Positions 21,501 to 33,000 of a stretch of DNA of 64,000 bases are shown piece by piece (positions within the stretch are counted from its first letter, which is position 1; every line of letters begins with the position of its first letter). The notes beneath the pieces were generated by a model. That model had not been told where the DNA came from and ran no database searches. It worked only from the letters and a program-made list of their open reading frames with translations. Source of the DNA: Rhynochetos jubatus (lineage: Eukaryota; Chordata; Aves; Eurypygiformes; Rhynochetidae). Location: positions 41,883,700 to 41,947,699 of the forward strand of contig CM050648.1 of NCBI GenBank assembly GCA_027574665.1. Reading direction: 5' to 3'. The translations under genes were made by a program, and so were the position numbers.

Positions 21501-24500
21501 ATCAACAAGTCTTCACTGAACTCTAAGGTTCCATGAATGAGCCAAAGCAGGGTTGAATGTTGGGGCATCAGATCCAAGCATCTATCTCCAAATTGCCACA
21601 CAGCAGCGTATCTGGGTTTTTTATGTTTTTATCGTCATTCTGTAATTTTTGAGACACCAATTAACTGCTTGCCTCTAGCAGAGAAATCTCTGCAGTGAGC
21701 CTGATTCTTAATAAGTAAATCTTGTCCACCTGCTTTGATATAAGTCCAGATCATGGCATAAAATCTTTTTATAACAAACCCAAATGGAGTTAATTGTGAT
21801 TTTGGCTTTCTGTCCAAGTGATGCTATCTATTTCATGGTACCTGCTTCTGTACTTGGAGGATTGGTATCCCCCAGAGATCTGCACTTTCCTGTTCAGTAT
21901 AAATTATCTGGAAAAGGAGTTGAACAGACTTGGCTGAGGAATACAGATTCTCCCAACAGCAGAAACAGGAGACAAGAAATGTTTAGGTTGCGATTAAGGC
22001 ATGCTCACAGTGCACACTAAAGCCTTGTAATTCATTACCTTAAGTTCCTGTGGAAATCAAAAGTATTCTGAAGTTCTGGAAGCAATTAGACAAGGTCTTA
22101 GGGGGAGGGGAAACCATCAGATTATATTTAATACAGAGTTGTAGATACTGATCTGCCTCAGAAAGATCCTAAGCTGCAGAGTGCGAAAAGTTGAGGAGTA
22201 CGCTGCAGGAGATCTTAGTGTCCTGGTCATTCATTTTTTACTCCTTCCACCGTGAGACAAGGGCTATGGGGCTAGATGGACCGTTGATCTGAAGCAGTAC
22301 AGCAGTTCTTACGTACTTACATTCCAGTAAAGACACAAATAATTGCAAAAATTGCTAACATTTTCATAAATTAAGCACAAGAGGCAAGGATACCTTCTGG
22401 AGTTTTCTGTTTATCCCTCTTTTATTCAGGTTAGAAAAGAAGTTGGGGATGTTACTATTCTAATCAATAACGCCGGCATACTGCTTGGGAAAAAGTTCTG
22501 TGACATTCCAGATGATGATTTTGAAAAGACGATAAGAGTCAACTTCCTTGCTCAAGTCTGGGTAATGTGGTTTTTTTTTTTTTCTCTTTCTTGAGTGACC
22601 AAGAAGTACAGGCAAGTATTTTAGTGTGAAAATCACCATGGTGGCACCTACCTGGGGGACCCATTTTGGAACAGGCATGGGAAGGGTTTGGAATGGGGGA
22701 AGATAAATTTTTTTTTAAATAATTCTATAATTGAAGACCACCAAATTGACAGTCTCCCAACTCTGCCTCAGTAATCTTTACACAAACCTGCCAGGGCACT
22801 CTGGTAAATCCAGAGTTCATGCAACCGTATTGTGACACCTGTGTTAGTGCTGATACAATGGCATGTGACCCCCCCTGCTCCTGATGCTCGCTGTCATCAG
22901 AGCACTTGTAGAATTCGGGGAGGCTCCACCATGTTGCAAGTGTTTGTGTCAGTCTTCAGGTTGTGCTTTCATTCCTAGTCACCACCTGCTTAATGTACAT
23001 AGAAAACTAATCTGGATAATATTTATTAACTTTGCTTTTTTTCATACGTTTGAAGGAAACCAGAAAAAAACATCTAGTAGGCACACACATCTGGAGTCAA
23101 ATAGACTTTGCACCACATCTCAGCTATTGAAAACAATTTATTACTGCTCTTGTATTTTTTGTTCTCCTCCCCCTCATAAAACACCATCATCCTCCTTATA
23201 TAGTTAATATCACCCACAGCGGTGGTGTAGGGGCCCGGGGTTCTCAGGAGTTGAGTTTGTAACATACAGGGCCCATAGACAGCTGAGCTCCCCTGGATGT
23301 GTTGCCTTCTAGCTCCCTCTTGTGTACTAATCTTTGGTGATAGTCAGAGGATTCAATCTGCGAGGAACCAGGAGGCAGAGCAAATATAAACTTTGCTGGC
23401 TCTAATAACACAATTTTAATGCTGACACACCTTCAGAACGAGGGCAGGCATTCAAGGAAATGCTGTGTCTCATTTAAATTCTTACAGAGATAGGTCAGTG
23501 GGCTTCTTGTATATTGAAGCCTCAGAAAGCAGATGGGGTTGTAAAGCCTAATTTGGAATGCAATGTTTTTGGCACGTCTAGCTATAAAGGGATTTTTTTC
23601 ATGTCCCTTAGACCTGCAAGGCTTTTCTTCCAGCCATGATGACCTGTAACCGTGGACACCTGGTTAACGTAGCCAGCGCAGCAGGATTGTTGGGACTCTA
23701 CAGAGTGACAGGTTAGTAACGTCAAGTGCCATTACAAATGAGATCTACATGCTAATAACTTTTCTTGGAGATCTTCTAAATGCTTGGCTTATGCAGTTTA
23801 TACTGACATACTGAACACTCAGGAAGAGCCGGCAGAAACAAAAGGTGGTGTTGTATTGAAAGGGACGATGGTGACTTGTTGCCTGAGTGGCACAGGGAGC
23901 TCACTGCAGATTTTACTGTCTGACTGCAGCGTGTCTTATCTCCACAGAAGAACGATAATGCAGCTCGTACATTTGAAGCGAGAGGGAGCCCTGCATACAG
24001 GTTGTCTAACCCTTTCTCATGCCAGGTTTTCTGCAGGTGGATGTTCTGAGCCATACATGGGTTATACCTGGAACTATGCACTTAGTTGGAAAGTGGTTTT
24101 CAGGTCCAGAAGGCATTTTGGCAGAATTTTCATTAAAATTAATTTGGATAAACTATGTTTTAAGCTATTTAACAGCTCCATATTCTCAGCTGTTTCCCTC
24201 AGGAAAGCTGTCTGTTTCTGTCCTGACTATTTCATCATCAGCCTGAGTCTGCTGCCCAGTCTGCCCTCAAGCCTCTCTGACACCCTGAGCATATCAGTTA
24301 GGTCACCCTATGTGAACTTCAGAGTAATACTTACTTCCTGTTTCTTCTGCTGATTGATGGTGTTGCTGTGGTGTTTATTTGCCACCTGTTATCGTTGGGT
24401 CGGGTTCAGTAATGATAATGGTCATGTGCAGCTTTTGTCCTTTAATTGTGAGGCTTTGTCCATCCATGGATTAGAACTTCTGACACCTTAGCTATGCATT

Positions 24501-27172
24501 TTTATGTTGTATGATTCCATCATCCACTATAAGTGAATCCCTGAAGAATAACACACTCTGATGCCTGTTTTTGATATCTAACAACTATTTTCACACACAT
24601 TTGAAAAAGCCTTGGAAAACCACATGTAAGTTCCTATATTAAAATAAGGTTCTTGCAAAATTGTAGAATAATTTAGGTTGGAAGGAATCTCTGGAGGTCA
24701 TTTGGTCCATATCCCCAAATAAAAGCAGGCCCAACTTAAATCAGGCTGCACAGAGCCTTGTGATGGCAAATATTGATTATCCCCAAGGATGAAATGCCAT
24801 ACATTCATCTAACAATAAAAATCAGAGAAAATTCTGTGTTCCTGGGCAAACAAAATGGTATGGTAGCTGCAGGGCAAATCAGAAGAAGATGTATTAGGTT
24901 AAAGCAGCATTTATAAGTAGGGTATTTAGATTTTAACACTAGAAATAGTTCTTACTGAAATATAAGCTGTGATATTAAAGAGTGAAAACTTTCTGATCTG
25001 AAAGAATGCCTGGCTTGTATAGGAGTATCTGAAAATGTACATAAAATGTTGAAGGACCTTATCTTCCTGCATCTCTCTGTAGTGCACTGAAATAAAGTCC
25101 TCTGGAAAGGATTAATCTTACCCTTAGGCAACTGTGCATCAATCATGGGAATAGCCGTTAAACTTCAGAGTTAGCTTTATCAACATGTACAGCATCATTA
25201 AAATACTAATTACAAGACTGCTAATTACATAACTAATATCAGAGCTTAATTAGTATTATGAAACCTTACATTCTGTATATAATACTGCGGTGGTTTTGAC
25301 ATATTTTGAATATTTCTTCTTCACTTTTCAGATTATTCTGCAAGTAAGTTTGCAATCATTGGAATGATGGAAGCCTTAGGTTCGGAACTGTATCACACAG
25401 GAAAACATGGCATCAAAATCACAGTCATTTGCCCTTATTTTGTTAATACGCGATTAGCTAAAGGTTTTCAAAGCCAGTAAGTAAAACTTCGACTGTGTAC
25501 TATTTCATATGTAAAAAATAACCACTACTCACCAGATGTGCCATATGCAGTCTCCAGCTATTGTAAGGTTGATTTGTTTTTCAGTTCAGTATTTTTGCCC
25601 CATTGCCACATACAACTATGTCTCTTGACATAAGAAATCTGGTCTGCCGTACAATTGAAAACTAACGTGCAACAGGGACTGCATAATAACCTCACAGTCA
25701 CAGAACAGTTAGGGATGCATGGCAGTGTGTAAGGCAACATTATTTGTCAGTAGAATGGTTCCTGTTCAGGCTCTGTGCCCCAAGTAATTTTGGCACTGCG
25801 ATTACCATTGTGACTGTCGGGATACCTGTGACCCATCATTATTTACCGTGCCCTGCTCTCTGCATTAGCCGGTACTATACTTCTCAGAGTGAGAGTAGGT
25901 GTGGTGGTAGATGGTTGTAGTACTGGGAGAGGCTGCAGGCACCGAGTTAGCCATTGCAGTAGGGAGGTAACAGTGGTCTTGGTTTTTCAGTGCTCTGTTC
26001 TTGCTTCCACCATTCATCATCCTGTAATAGCATCTATCATGCAGAGCACAGCCTCTCTCCTGGCTGGTCCTGATCTATTTAGCTGCCACCTCACCATCTA
26101 CAGTAGAACAGGAGGAGGTATACGGAGGGCAGAGCTCTTATCCATAGAACAGCATATACTGTGGATTAGCTGGAAGTTTTCAATGCTGCGATCACTGTGG
26201 GCATCAACTTCATTAGGGTCTGAGCAAGGCTTGCACAAAAAGTTACTCATTAGTCATTAAAATGCACAATATCACCAGAGTGTTTTCAATTTATGTTGAT
26301 AGAAGGAACAAAGAGGATTGGAGACTCCTTTTCAAAACTACTTGAGGGGATGGGGGAAAATTCTTTCATGATTTAATTAAATTATCTGTGTTAGGATGCA
26401 TCTCAAAAGTGAAGTTTTGTAATTTCTTAATGCTTTGTTTCTTGTTTTGCCAGAACCCCCATTCTTCCCGTTTATGATGTAAGATACGTAGCCAGTAAGA
26501 TCATGGATGCAATTCAAAAGGAAAAGTTTTATCTAACCATGCCTGTGATTTTACGCTTTCTTGGTTTCAAACTGTAAGTATGTGACTCGTCTTCTAGCAC
26601 TGCCTCCTTCCCTTCATTGTATGCCTGCAAATTCAGCGGGGAAGTTTAGTAAAAACAGTCCTTTAGTTAGTATTCCTGCAGTCCATCCAGCTATATGTAC
26701 CCAATTATGAAGAAACAGTGGTTTTAATTTCTAATAATCTAGGTGAATAGCATTACTCTGGCCACTTCCGTCTCTAATACACACATGTAAGCTAGAGTTG
26801 GGTATAGAAAATTCCAGAATTTTCCTGGGGTGGTATACTGGGCATGATGACTGGACTAGAACTGTCTGGTTCCAGTAATTGCCTCCCTTGCTGGCTGGGC
26901 TTTCACGAAACGGCTTGGTCTGTCATTCATTTCCTCCATTCATAACATGGGAGCACAAAGCATGTTATTGCCAGATGTTAGAAGTATTGAGCACATATAA
27001 TGAATTTATCATTTCTTTATTTATAGAGTACATTTTTTCTAAAAACACATAAGGCTAACTTGGTGTTTGTCTCATCAGTCTCATTCCTAGAAAAATTATA
27101 CTATTCTTCGAATCTTGCCTGAAGATCCCCAGCAGCATGGATAAAGCCTTCGGTCAGAAGAAAAATGACTGA
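18227..27172 (+). CDS. SDR16C5: SDR16C-family short-chain dehydrogenase (epidermal retinol dehydrogenase 2-like), six coding exons
   Basis: Join 18227-18556, 22430-22561, 23612-23711, 25332-25476, 26454-26573, 27079-27172; 306 residues versus about 309 in human SDR16C5. Members oxidise all-trans-retinol to retinal with NAD at ER or lipid-droplet membranes. Residues 7-30 form a hydrophobic N-terminal anchor. The cofactor glycine motif TGSANGIG is at 45-52, D70 ends strand beta-2 (favouring NAD), NNAG is at 123-126, and the catalytic tetrad is N148, S176, Y189, K193 (YSASK 189-193). A second hydrophobic segment lies at about 262-290. All introns have GT/AG ends and phases agree. The first in-frame Met follows a TAA at 18194. 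Position beside PENK supports SDR16C5, but the paralogue SDR16C6 or a merged bird orthologue cannot be excluded. Confidence 0.93.
21000..22325 (+). mobile_element. Ancient CR1 LINE relic, interrupted, in SDR16C intron 1
   Basis: Decayed fragments follow the order of a CR1 ORF2 and tail. Around 21090-21230 the reading resembles the NYRPVSL...GK...NQHGF...GKSC region of the reverse transcriptase. At 21890-21960 a stretch resembles the IFINDLEKGV region. At 22230-22325 the tail resembles the old amniote CR1 3' end (gctagatggaccgttgatctg). The part at about 21270-21800 is not explained by CR1. Heavy divergence suggests an old insertion. Confidence 0.55.
22430..22561 (+). other. SDR16C5: SDR16C coding exon 2
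   Basis: Acceptor tttattcag, donor gtaatg; 44 codons, phase 0 at both ends. Contains NNAG and the catalytic Asn148. Confidence 0.95.
23612..23711 (+). other. SDR16C5: SDR16C coding exon 3
   Basis: Acceptor cccttag, donor gttagt; 100 bases ending in phase 1. Contains the catalytic Ser176 in VASAAG. Confidence 0.95.
24660..24770 (-). mobile_element. CR1 3'-end fragment in SDR16C intron 3
   Basis: The sequence begins like an antisense CR1 3' end (tagaataatttaggttgg, then ggaatctctggaggtcattt) and continues for about 100 bases. Divergent, so older than the large copies further right. Confidence 0.65.
25332..25476 (+). other. SDR16C5: SDR16C coding exon 4
   Basis: Acceptor cttttcag, donor gtaagt; 145 bases. 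Contains YSASK with the catalytic Tyr189 and Lys193 and the ICPYFVNT segment after the active site. Confidence 0.95.
26454..26573 (+). other. SDR16C5: SDR16C coding exon 5
   Basis: Acceptor ttttgccag, donor gtaagt; 120 bases. Encodes the late part of the Rossmann domain and the start of the C-terminal hydrophobic segment. Confidence 0.93.
26807..26824. promoter_or_regulatory. Heat-shock-element-like palindrome
   Basis: GAAAATTCCAGAATTTTC reads as GAA-nn-TTC-nn-GAA-nn-TTC: four alternating inverted units matching the HSF-binding consensus, inside SDR16C intron 5. Function is not shown; a match of this length in 64 kb could be chance. Confidence 0.35.
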
Positions 27173-27410
27173 AAACAAAATATTCTGAAGACCTCAAGTG
27201 CCATCTTTCAGTAAAAAGTTAATTTTGAATCATGTTTATTCTTTGCCAGAAAATCTGCTTCTTGCATGTTATTTGACATTGGTCAGCAAGCAATTTAATT
27301 CTTCATAACTGTCTTTTAATTACCAATTTTTAGCTTCAATCCTCTCTCTCATCTCACAATGGCATGCTGCTTTTATCTGAGTTCTCAATAAAAGTCAGTA
27401 ACACCAGGAA
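27079..27410 (+). other. SDR16C5: SDR16C terminal exon
   Basis: Acceptor ctcatcag; the final 31 codons end at TGA 27170-27172. The 3' UTR is short, with AATAAA at 27387-27392. The 3' boundary is estimated from this signal. Confidence 0.88.
27387..27392 (+). terminator. SDR16C5: SDR16C polyadenylation signal
   Basis: Canonical AATAAA 215 bases after the stop codon, the first one downstream. Confidence 0.75.
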
Positions 27411-28506
27411 GGGATGTTTGACTTTATTCCATACTCTGAATTCTAACTTTCTGAGCAAAACCTCAAAGCATGGGAAAAAAGGACTACTGTTCATACAGAA
27501 AGAAAAAAAACCACAGAGCATTAAACACATTTCCCTTTCAGGGCTAGAACAGCACCGCAGTTCACACAAAGCCAGCATGAAGAAGGGTGCTGTGGGATGA
27601 TGTGCTCTGGCTGGCGAGCTGCGCAGGGAGCCTGTGTCTTAAGAGGAGTGAACTGCAAAGGGTAGCTGACAATGTGTGTGCTGTGCAGCTGAATCTAGAC
27701 CTGCAAACTGGTCCACACAGTTCTCTAACTTAGTTTCAGTGACCTTGGTAAATTTACATAGAAAATTGTTGACTTAAGGGTCATGGGGAATTCATGCAAG
27801 AAATCCTTGTTTGGCAGTTTTCTGAAAAAAAAAATCATTACAATTTAAAATTACAAAGGTGTTACATTAAGTGACCAAGAAACAGCTTTGCACGGACCGT
27901 ATTGCTTTCAGAGACTGACTTTTCCGTGAGGTAGCCTGTTTGTTAATGTGAACCACAACTCTGCTGTAAATAATGGGAAAAGACATACAGACAGGAGGAA
28001 TACCTCATGTATTCTTGGACAATTACGGGATGGCTCATTGGCAAAATGTCTTCTCATATTTGGAGAGAAGTCACATCGATCTCCCTCAACTGTATCTAAA
28101 TGGAATTGCAACCTAAAAGTCCTAAAGGAAAAATCTCCCCAGGAGCTTTCATAGATTTGTGATGAAAAAGTATGTGCTGGTACTAAATTGATAAAGAGCA
28201 ATCCTCATATACATTTTCAGAAAATGCTAACATAAAGTATTCATTAATTTAAAATTAAATAAACAAATTTCAGACCAGAATAGGATATGTACAAAGCATA
28301 GTTTATACAATTCCACTGTAAAGGATGAAAGAGAACCTTGAAGAGTCATCTATTTGCCGCATTTGTCATATTGTACTTAGCTAACCCCATACTTAAAAGC
28401 TCCCTTCCAGCTACAAATGACTGTAAGAGTCCACACTCCAGTTAAAAAACTATTGTTTTAAAATCCCAGTGTTTTCAAAGTACACATACATTCAGTAAAC
28501 TTTTTC
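27411..28506. other. Flank downstream of SDR16C, nothing recognised
   Basis: AT-rich sequence with only short open frames and no recognised repeat. Confidence 0.5.
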
Positions 28507-30085
28507 CATAGAATCACAGAATGGTTTGGGTTGGAAGGGACCTTAAAGACCATCCAGTTCCAACCCCCCTGCCATGGGCAGGGACACCCTCCACTAGACC
28601 AGGTTGCTCAAAGCCTCATCCAGCCTGGCCTGGAACCCTGCCAGGGATGGGGCATCCACAGCTTCTCTGGGCAACCTGTTCCTGTGCCTCACCACCCTCT
28701 CCGGGAAGAATTTCTTCCTGATATCTAATCCAAATCTCCCCGCTTTCAATTTAAACCCATTACCCCTTGTCCTGTCACTACATGTCCTTGTAAAAAGTCC
28801 CCCCTAGCTTCCTTGTAGGCCCCCTTCAGGTACTGGAAGGTGCTATAAGGTCTCCCCAGAGCCTCCTCTTCTCCAGGCTGAACAAGACCAACTCTCTCAG
28901 CTTTTCTTCACAGGAGAGGTGCCCAGCCCTCTGAGCATCTTTGTGGCCTCCTCTGGACTCGTTCCAACTGGTCAATATGCTTCTTATGTTGGGGGCCCCA
29001 CAGCTGGACACAGCACTCCAGGTGGGGTGTCAACGAGAGCAGAGTAGAGGAGAAGAATCCCCTCCCTCAACCTGCTGGCCACACTTCTCCTGATACAGCC
29101 CAGGATACAGTTGGCTTTCTGGGCTGCCAGTGCACACTGCCAGCTCTTGTTCAGCTTTTCATCCACCGTTATCTCCAAGTCCTTCTCCTCAGGGCTGCTC
29201 TCAATCCACTCTCCACCCAGCCTGTACTTGTGCTTGGGATTGCCCCGACCCAGGTGCAGGACCTTGCCCTTGGCCTTGTTGAACTTCATGCAGTTGGCAC
29301 AGGCCCACCTCTCCAGCCTGTCCAGGTCCCTCCGGATGGCATCCCTTCCCTCTAGCATGTTGACCGCACCACACAGCTTGGTGTCACCAGCAAACTTGCT
29401 GAGGGTGCGCTCGATGCCATCATCCACGTCACTGACAAAGATGTTTACAGGACCAGTCCCAACACACCCCTGTGGAACGCCGCTCACTACTGGTCTCCAC
29501 TCAGACATTGAGCCATTGACCACAACTCTCTGAGTGCGACCAGCCAGCCAGTTCCTTATCCACCGAGTGGTCCATCCGTCAAACCCATGCCTCTCCAATT
29601 TAGAGACAAGGATGTTGTGTGGGACAGTATCAACGGCTTTGCACAAATCCAGGTTGATGAGGTCAGTTGCCTGTCGTCTATCCACCAAGGTCATGACCCC
29701 ATCATAGAAGGCCACCGTATTCGTCAGGCATGACCTGCCCTTAGTGAAGCCATGTTGGCTGGCACCAATTACCTCCTCATTTTCCACGTGCCTTAGCATG
29801 GTTTCCAGAAGGATCTGCTCCATGATCTTGCCAGGCACAGCGGGGAGACTGACTGGCCTGTAGTTTCCCTGGTCCTCCTTTTTAAAGATGGGGCTATGAT
29901 GTTTCCCCTTTTCCAGTCAGTGGGAACTTCACCAGTCTGCCACGACTTTTCAAATATGATGGATAGAGGTTTCCTAGCCTCATCCGCCAGTTCTTTCAGG
30001 ACCCGTGGATGTATTCCATCAGGTCCCATGGACTTGTGCACCTTCAGGTTCCTCAAGTGTTTGAAGTACCCTGTAGATAGTACTG
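28507..30085 (-). mobile_element. CR1 retrotransposon, 5'-truncated, minus strand
   Basis: The low-coordinate end reads catagaatcacagaatgg, the typical antisense CR1 3' terminus. Reading the minus strand, about 1.5 kb encodes the reverse transcriptase of ORF2: [14 protein letters not shown] near 30030, the fingers and palm region, GVPQG near 29460 and FAGDT near 29390, followed by the C-terminal and 3' UTR parts. Frameshifts split the frame near 29830 and 28990, and the first catalytic Asp of the FADD box is Gly. The 5' end near 30085 is estimated from where similarity stops. It is a non-autonomous dead copy. Confidence 0.9.
28984..29838 (-). pseudogene. CR1 reverse transcriptase remnant
   Basis: About 284 open codons carry recognisable palm motifs: [12 protein letters not shown] (motif A region, the usual Phe-Ser-Lys replaced by Leu-Cys-Lys), GVPQG, FAGDTKL (motif C with Asp to Gly), and the downstream LHLGRGNP segment. 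Just after GVPQG the sequence departs from the family pattern and is about one residue short, suggesting a compensated indel. Preceding RT codons lie in other frames up to about 30085. It cannot make an active enzyme. Confidence 0.85.
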
Positions 30086-33000
30086 GGAAAATTTTAGCTG
30101 AGAAGGAGAAAGCCATCTGGAGTCTGACTCTGGCAAGGTTTATTGATTTATATTTTGAAAAACTCTCTAGGTGATCAGTAAGTGAAATATGTTTTTCTTC
30201 CTGTTAATGAGCCAGGAACAAAGTCTAAATTGCTCCCTGTCAAAAACGATTTTTTTCTCAACGGCAAGCAAATATGTTGGATATTGGGATTCCCTTACTC
30301 TGCATGGATGTTGCAATTTGGCTCTGGATCTATGATTAATTGTTTTTAAGTGTGGTTACAGGAGATTATACAAATTGGCATGACATTATATTTCTGGATG
30401 CCTTGTGGGTCTGAATATGCTTAAACCATAATTTCATTGCTTGTGCTGTCGATCTTACGAACAGGGCTCACGACGCAAAAGACGTACATTTTAAAATGCC
30501 TTGTAAATGCTGCTCCCATTTCAATAGTTACCTGTTGACATTAAGATTTGGTGGACTAGCCATCATTAAAAATCTGGTATGTCAGGATGAAATATTTGCA
30601 TCCAAAGAGCACATCATAAGGGCTTTTCTTCAGTACCCTTTTATTTTTGTTTGTTTCTTTAACTAAAATACGCCAACCTTACCACCAACATTTGCAGTTC
30701 TAAGTATACCATCTGTATACACAGAACGTGAGAAGATTAAGAACGATATAAAGGAATCAATGTTTTATTTTCTAAGGCATATTTCACCTGCTCTGCGTAA
30801 GCACCCTGCAGAGCCTTATTCTGTATTGGTCCAGCCTCAGCCAAGGGCACTCTTTGGCTCCATTTCTCCTGGCTAATCTGCTTGTCTCAAGAAGGAATTT
30901 GTAAAGTTTATGCTTTCTAAGTCTCACAGCACGCTGGTTCCTAGAAATCAGGAACTCATACTTTTCCATGAAAACACCAGGAAAATCTTTATTTTTTATT
31001 TTTACGAAAGAAGTGTGATGCATAGGGTAACAGAATCCTAAAACTGTAAGCCAAGACCTTCCCATTTAAGTTCAGAGGAGGTGATTGGATGCTGTTCCTG
31101 TTTTTTAGTATAAAAATAACTTTTGTTTTGTAATATAGTGTGCCAGTTAAGAGGTATTTCAGAGTTACTAACAACTCCTGGGAAATGTGTGCTTTAGTTC
31201 TCTGAGGCTCTCGTCTTATTCATGATACACGACACCCAGTGACTCCTGAACTCCCGAAGCATGAAGGAGGGAGAGGTTCACTGTAGCACCTTGCCCTGTT
31301 TAAGTCCACAGGCTGGATGGCTCAGTGCAGCTTAGCTCCTGCCCCACGTGAATCACCTTCTAGAGAGAGAATGGGTTTAAAGCATCTGCAGAAAACAGAG
31401 AAAGTTGTACAAGGTATGATCATAGATATATCATATGCAGTAGCCTTCTAGGCTCAGACCCAACATGTCTGCAGCTCTTTCTGGATAACTAATGCTCTGC
31501 CATAGCCAAATCAGAACAACCATCTGCAATACACAGCTCTGGTGGGCAGCCATTGCACAGAGATGGACATATGTTACATGCTTTCTCCTAGGTTTTTTTA
31601 GTTCTCTTTTTAGGCGAGAGTATCATTTCCACTCAATTGAATTCATTTTATATTCCCTATAAATCATCACTGCAGTACCTCATATTTCCTCAAATTCTTC
31701 ATTTGTATACTTAATCATTTAGCAACTTAGATGCCAAGATGTAACTTGGTTGTAACTATGATATGTTTATCATAGAAGCAACTGGTCTTTCCCAGAAATT
31801 CTGATCACTTGGTTTGTTTAATCACTTGAATTGGCATTATCCCATTCAATTATAAGACATTTCCAGAACAGCCTCAAGCTTTCCAAAATCCTGATCACCC
31901 TCCATAAATATCAAGTTTTAAGTTATTTATTTTAAGTTACCTAATGAGTTTGTTTGGATCCCAGTTCTAAAGAGCTAAACGAATCTGAGAGAGTAAACGA
32001 ACAGTACAGTGAAAGAGAAGACCGAAGGAAACGGATGGGGAAATGCAGCGTAACCCAGGGCCAGTCCGAAGAGTTTGGTGTGCAAGGTGTCCCTTGAACA
32101 CCAACAACATACCGGCGCTTGCAGGAAACCCAGACAAAGGTCTCAGTATACCAAACACAGTCAATTTGTTTCCATCAGATGCTCCCAGTGAAGGCTACAG
32201 ATGCATTTGCACGCAGACCAGAGCAGCACACTTAAGTATCTGAGTATGTTGTTCACTGTGGGGAAGGTTCCCATTAATTTCACTTAGTGTTGAAACACAT
32301 GCTACATGTTGCTTACTAGGTACTAGGAGTTCCCACTGTCACCTTAATCTCCTGCTTTATCAAGTAATTCTGAAATTGGGGAATCTACTGCAAAATTGCC
32401 TGGAGTGGGAGAAATAAAGGAATTCATTTTAGTAGGACAGCTTTTATAAAAAGACATTCTAGATACTCAAAGCTAATTTGAGGCTACTTTTATATACTAA
32501 TTCATAGTGAAGAAATGTATTTTCAAATCCTGCAATTTTTTAAGTATTGTTCATAAGTAATATGCATCTTCTTCTTGGCCTCCATGTGGAAAGGTGTTTG
32601 TATAGTTAACACTTCCCACAAGTAATGGGATGATGGTGGAGGAATAGACTCGGAGCAGCAAGTCAAGAAATTCCCCGTTCCTCTATTGCTACCATTGTCT
32701 TTGACCAAAGGGTGTAACCCCCGGTTCCAATATCCTTATTTTTACTCTGGGAAACACAAAAAGTACTGAAAGTGGCATAAAGTACGTATAAACGTACTGT
32801 CTCTGTTTTTTGCTATTACATGTTGTGGACAAGGAGGCTTCATGCTTGTACAATTTTTCAGGCTTACTAGAAATAGGATCTTCATCTCTTTACTTTTACA
32901 CCTAGAAAAATGTAATTTTCTTCTATGTTTTCTCATGATTTTCAATACTTCATATAATTTCATGAGGTAGAAAGGCCTAAATCAATCCAAAGAGCTCCAT

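Noticed and set aside
23784..24353. 189-codon open frame in SDR16C intron 3
   Set aside because: Length is within chance for six frames over 64 kb; no motif, odd composition, and it lies within an intron between well-supported exons.
25889..26260. 123-codon open frame in SDR16C intron 4
   Set aside because: No family resemblance or splice context; likely chance.
29111..29533. 140-codon + strand frame at 29.1-29.5 kb
   Set aside because: It is the antisense shadow of the CR1 reverse transcriptase.
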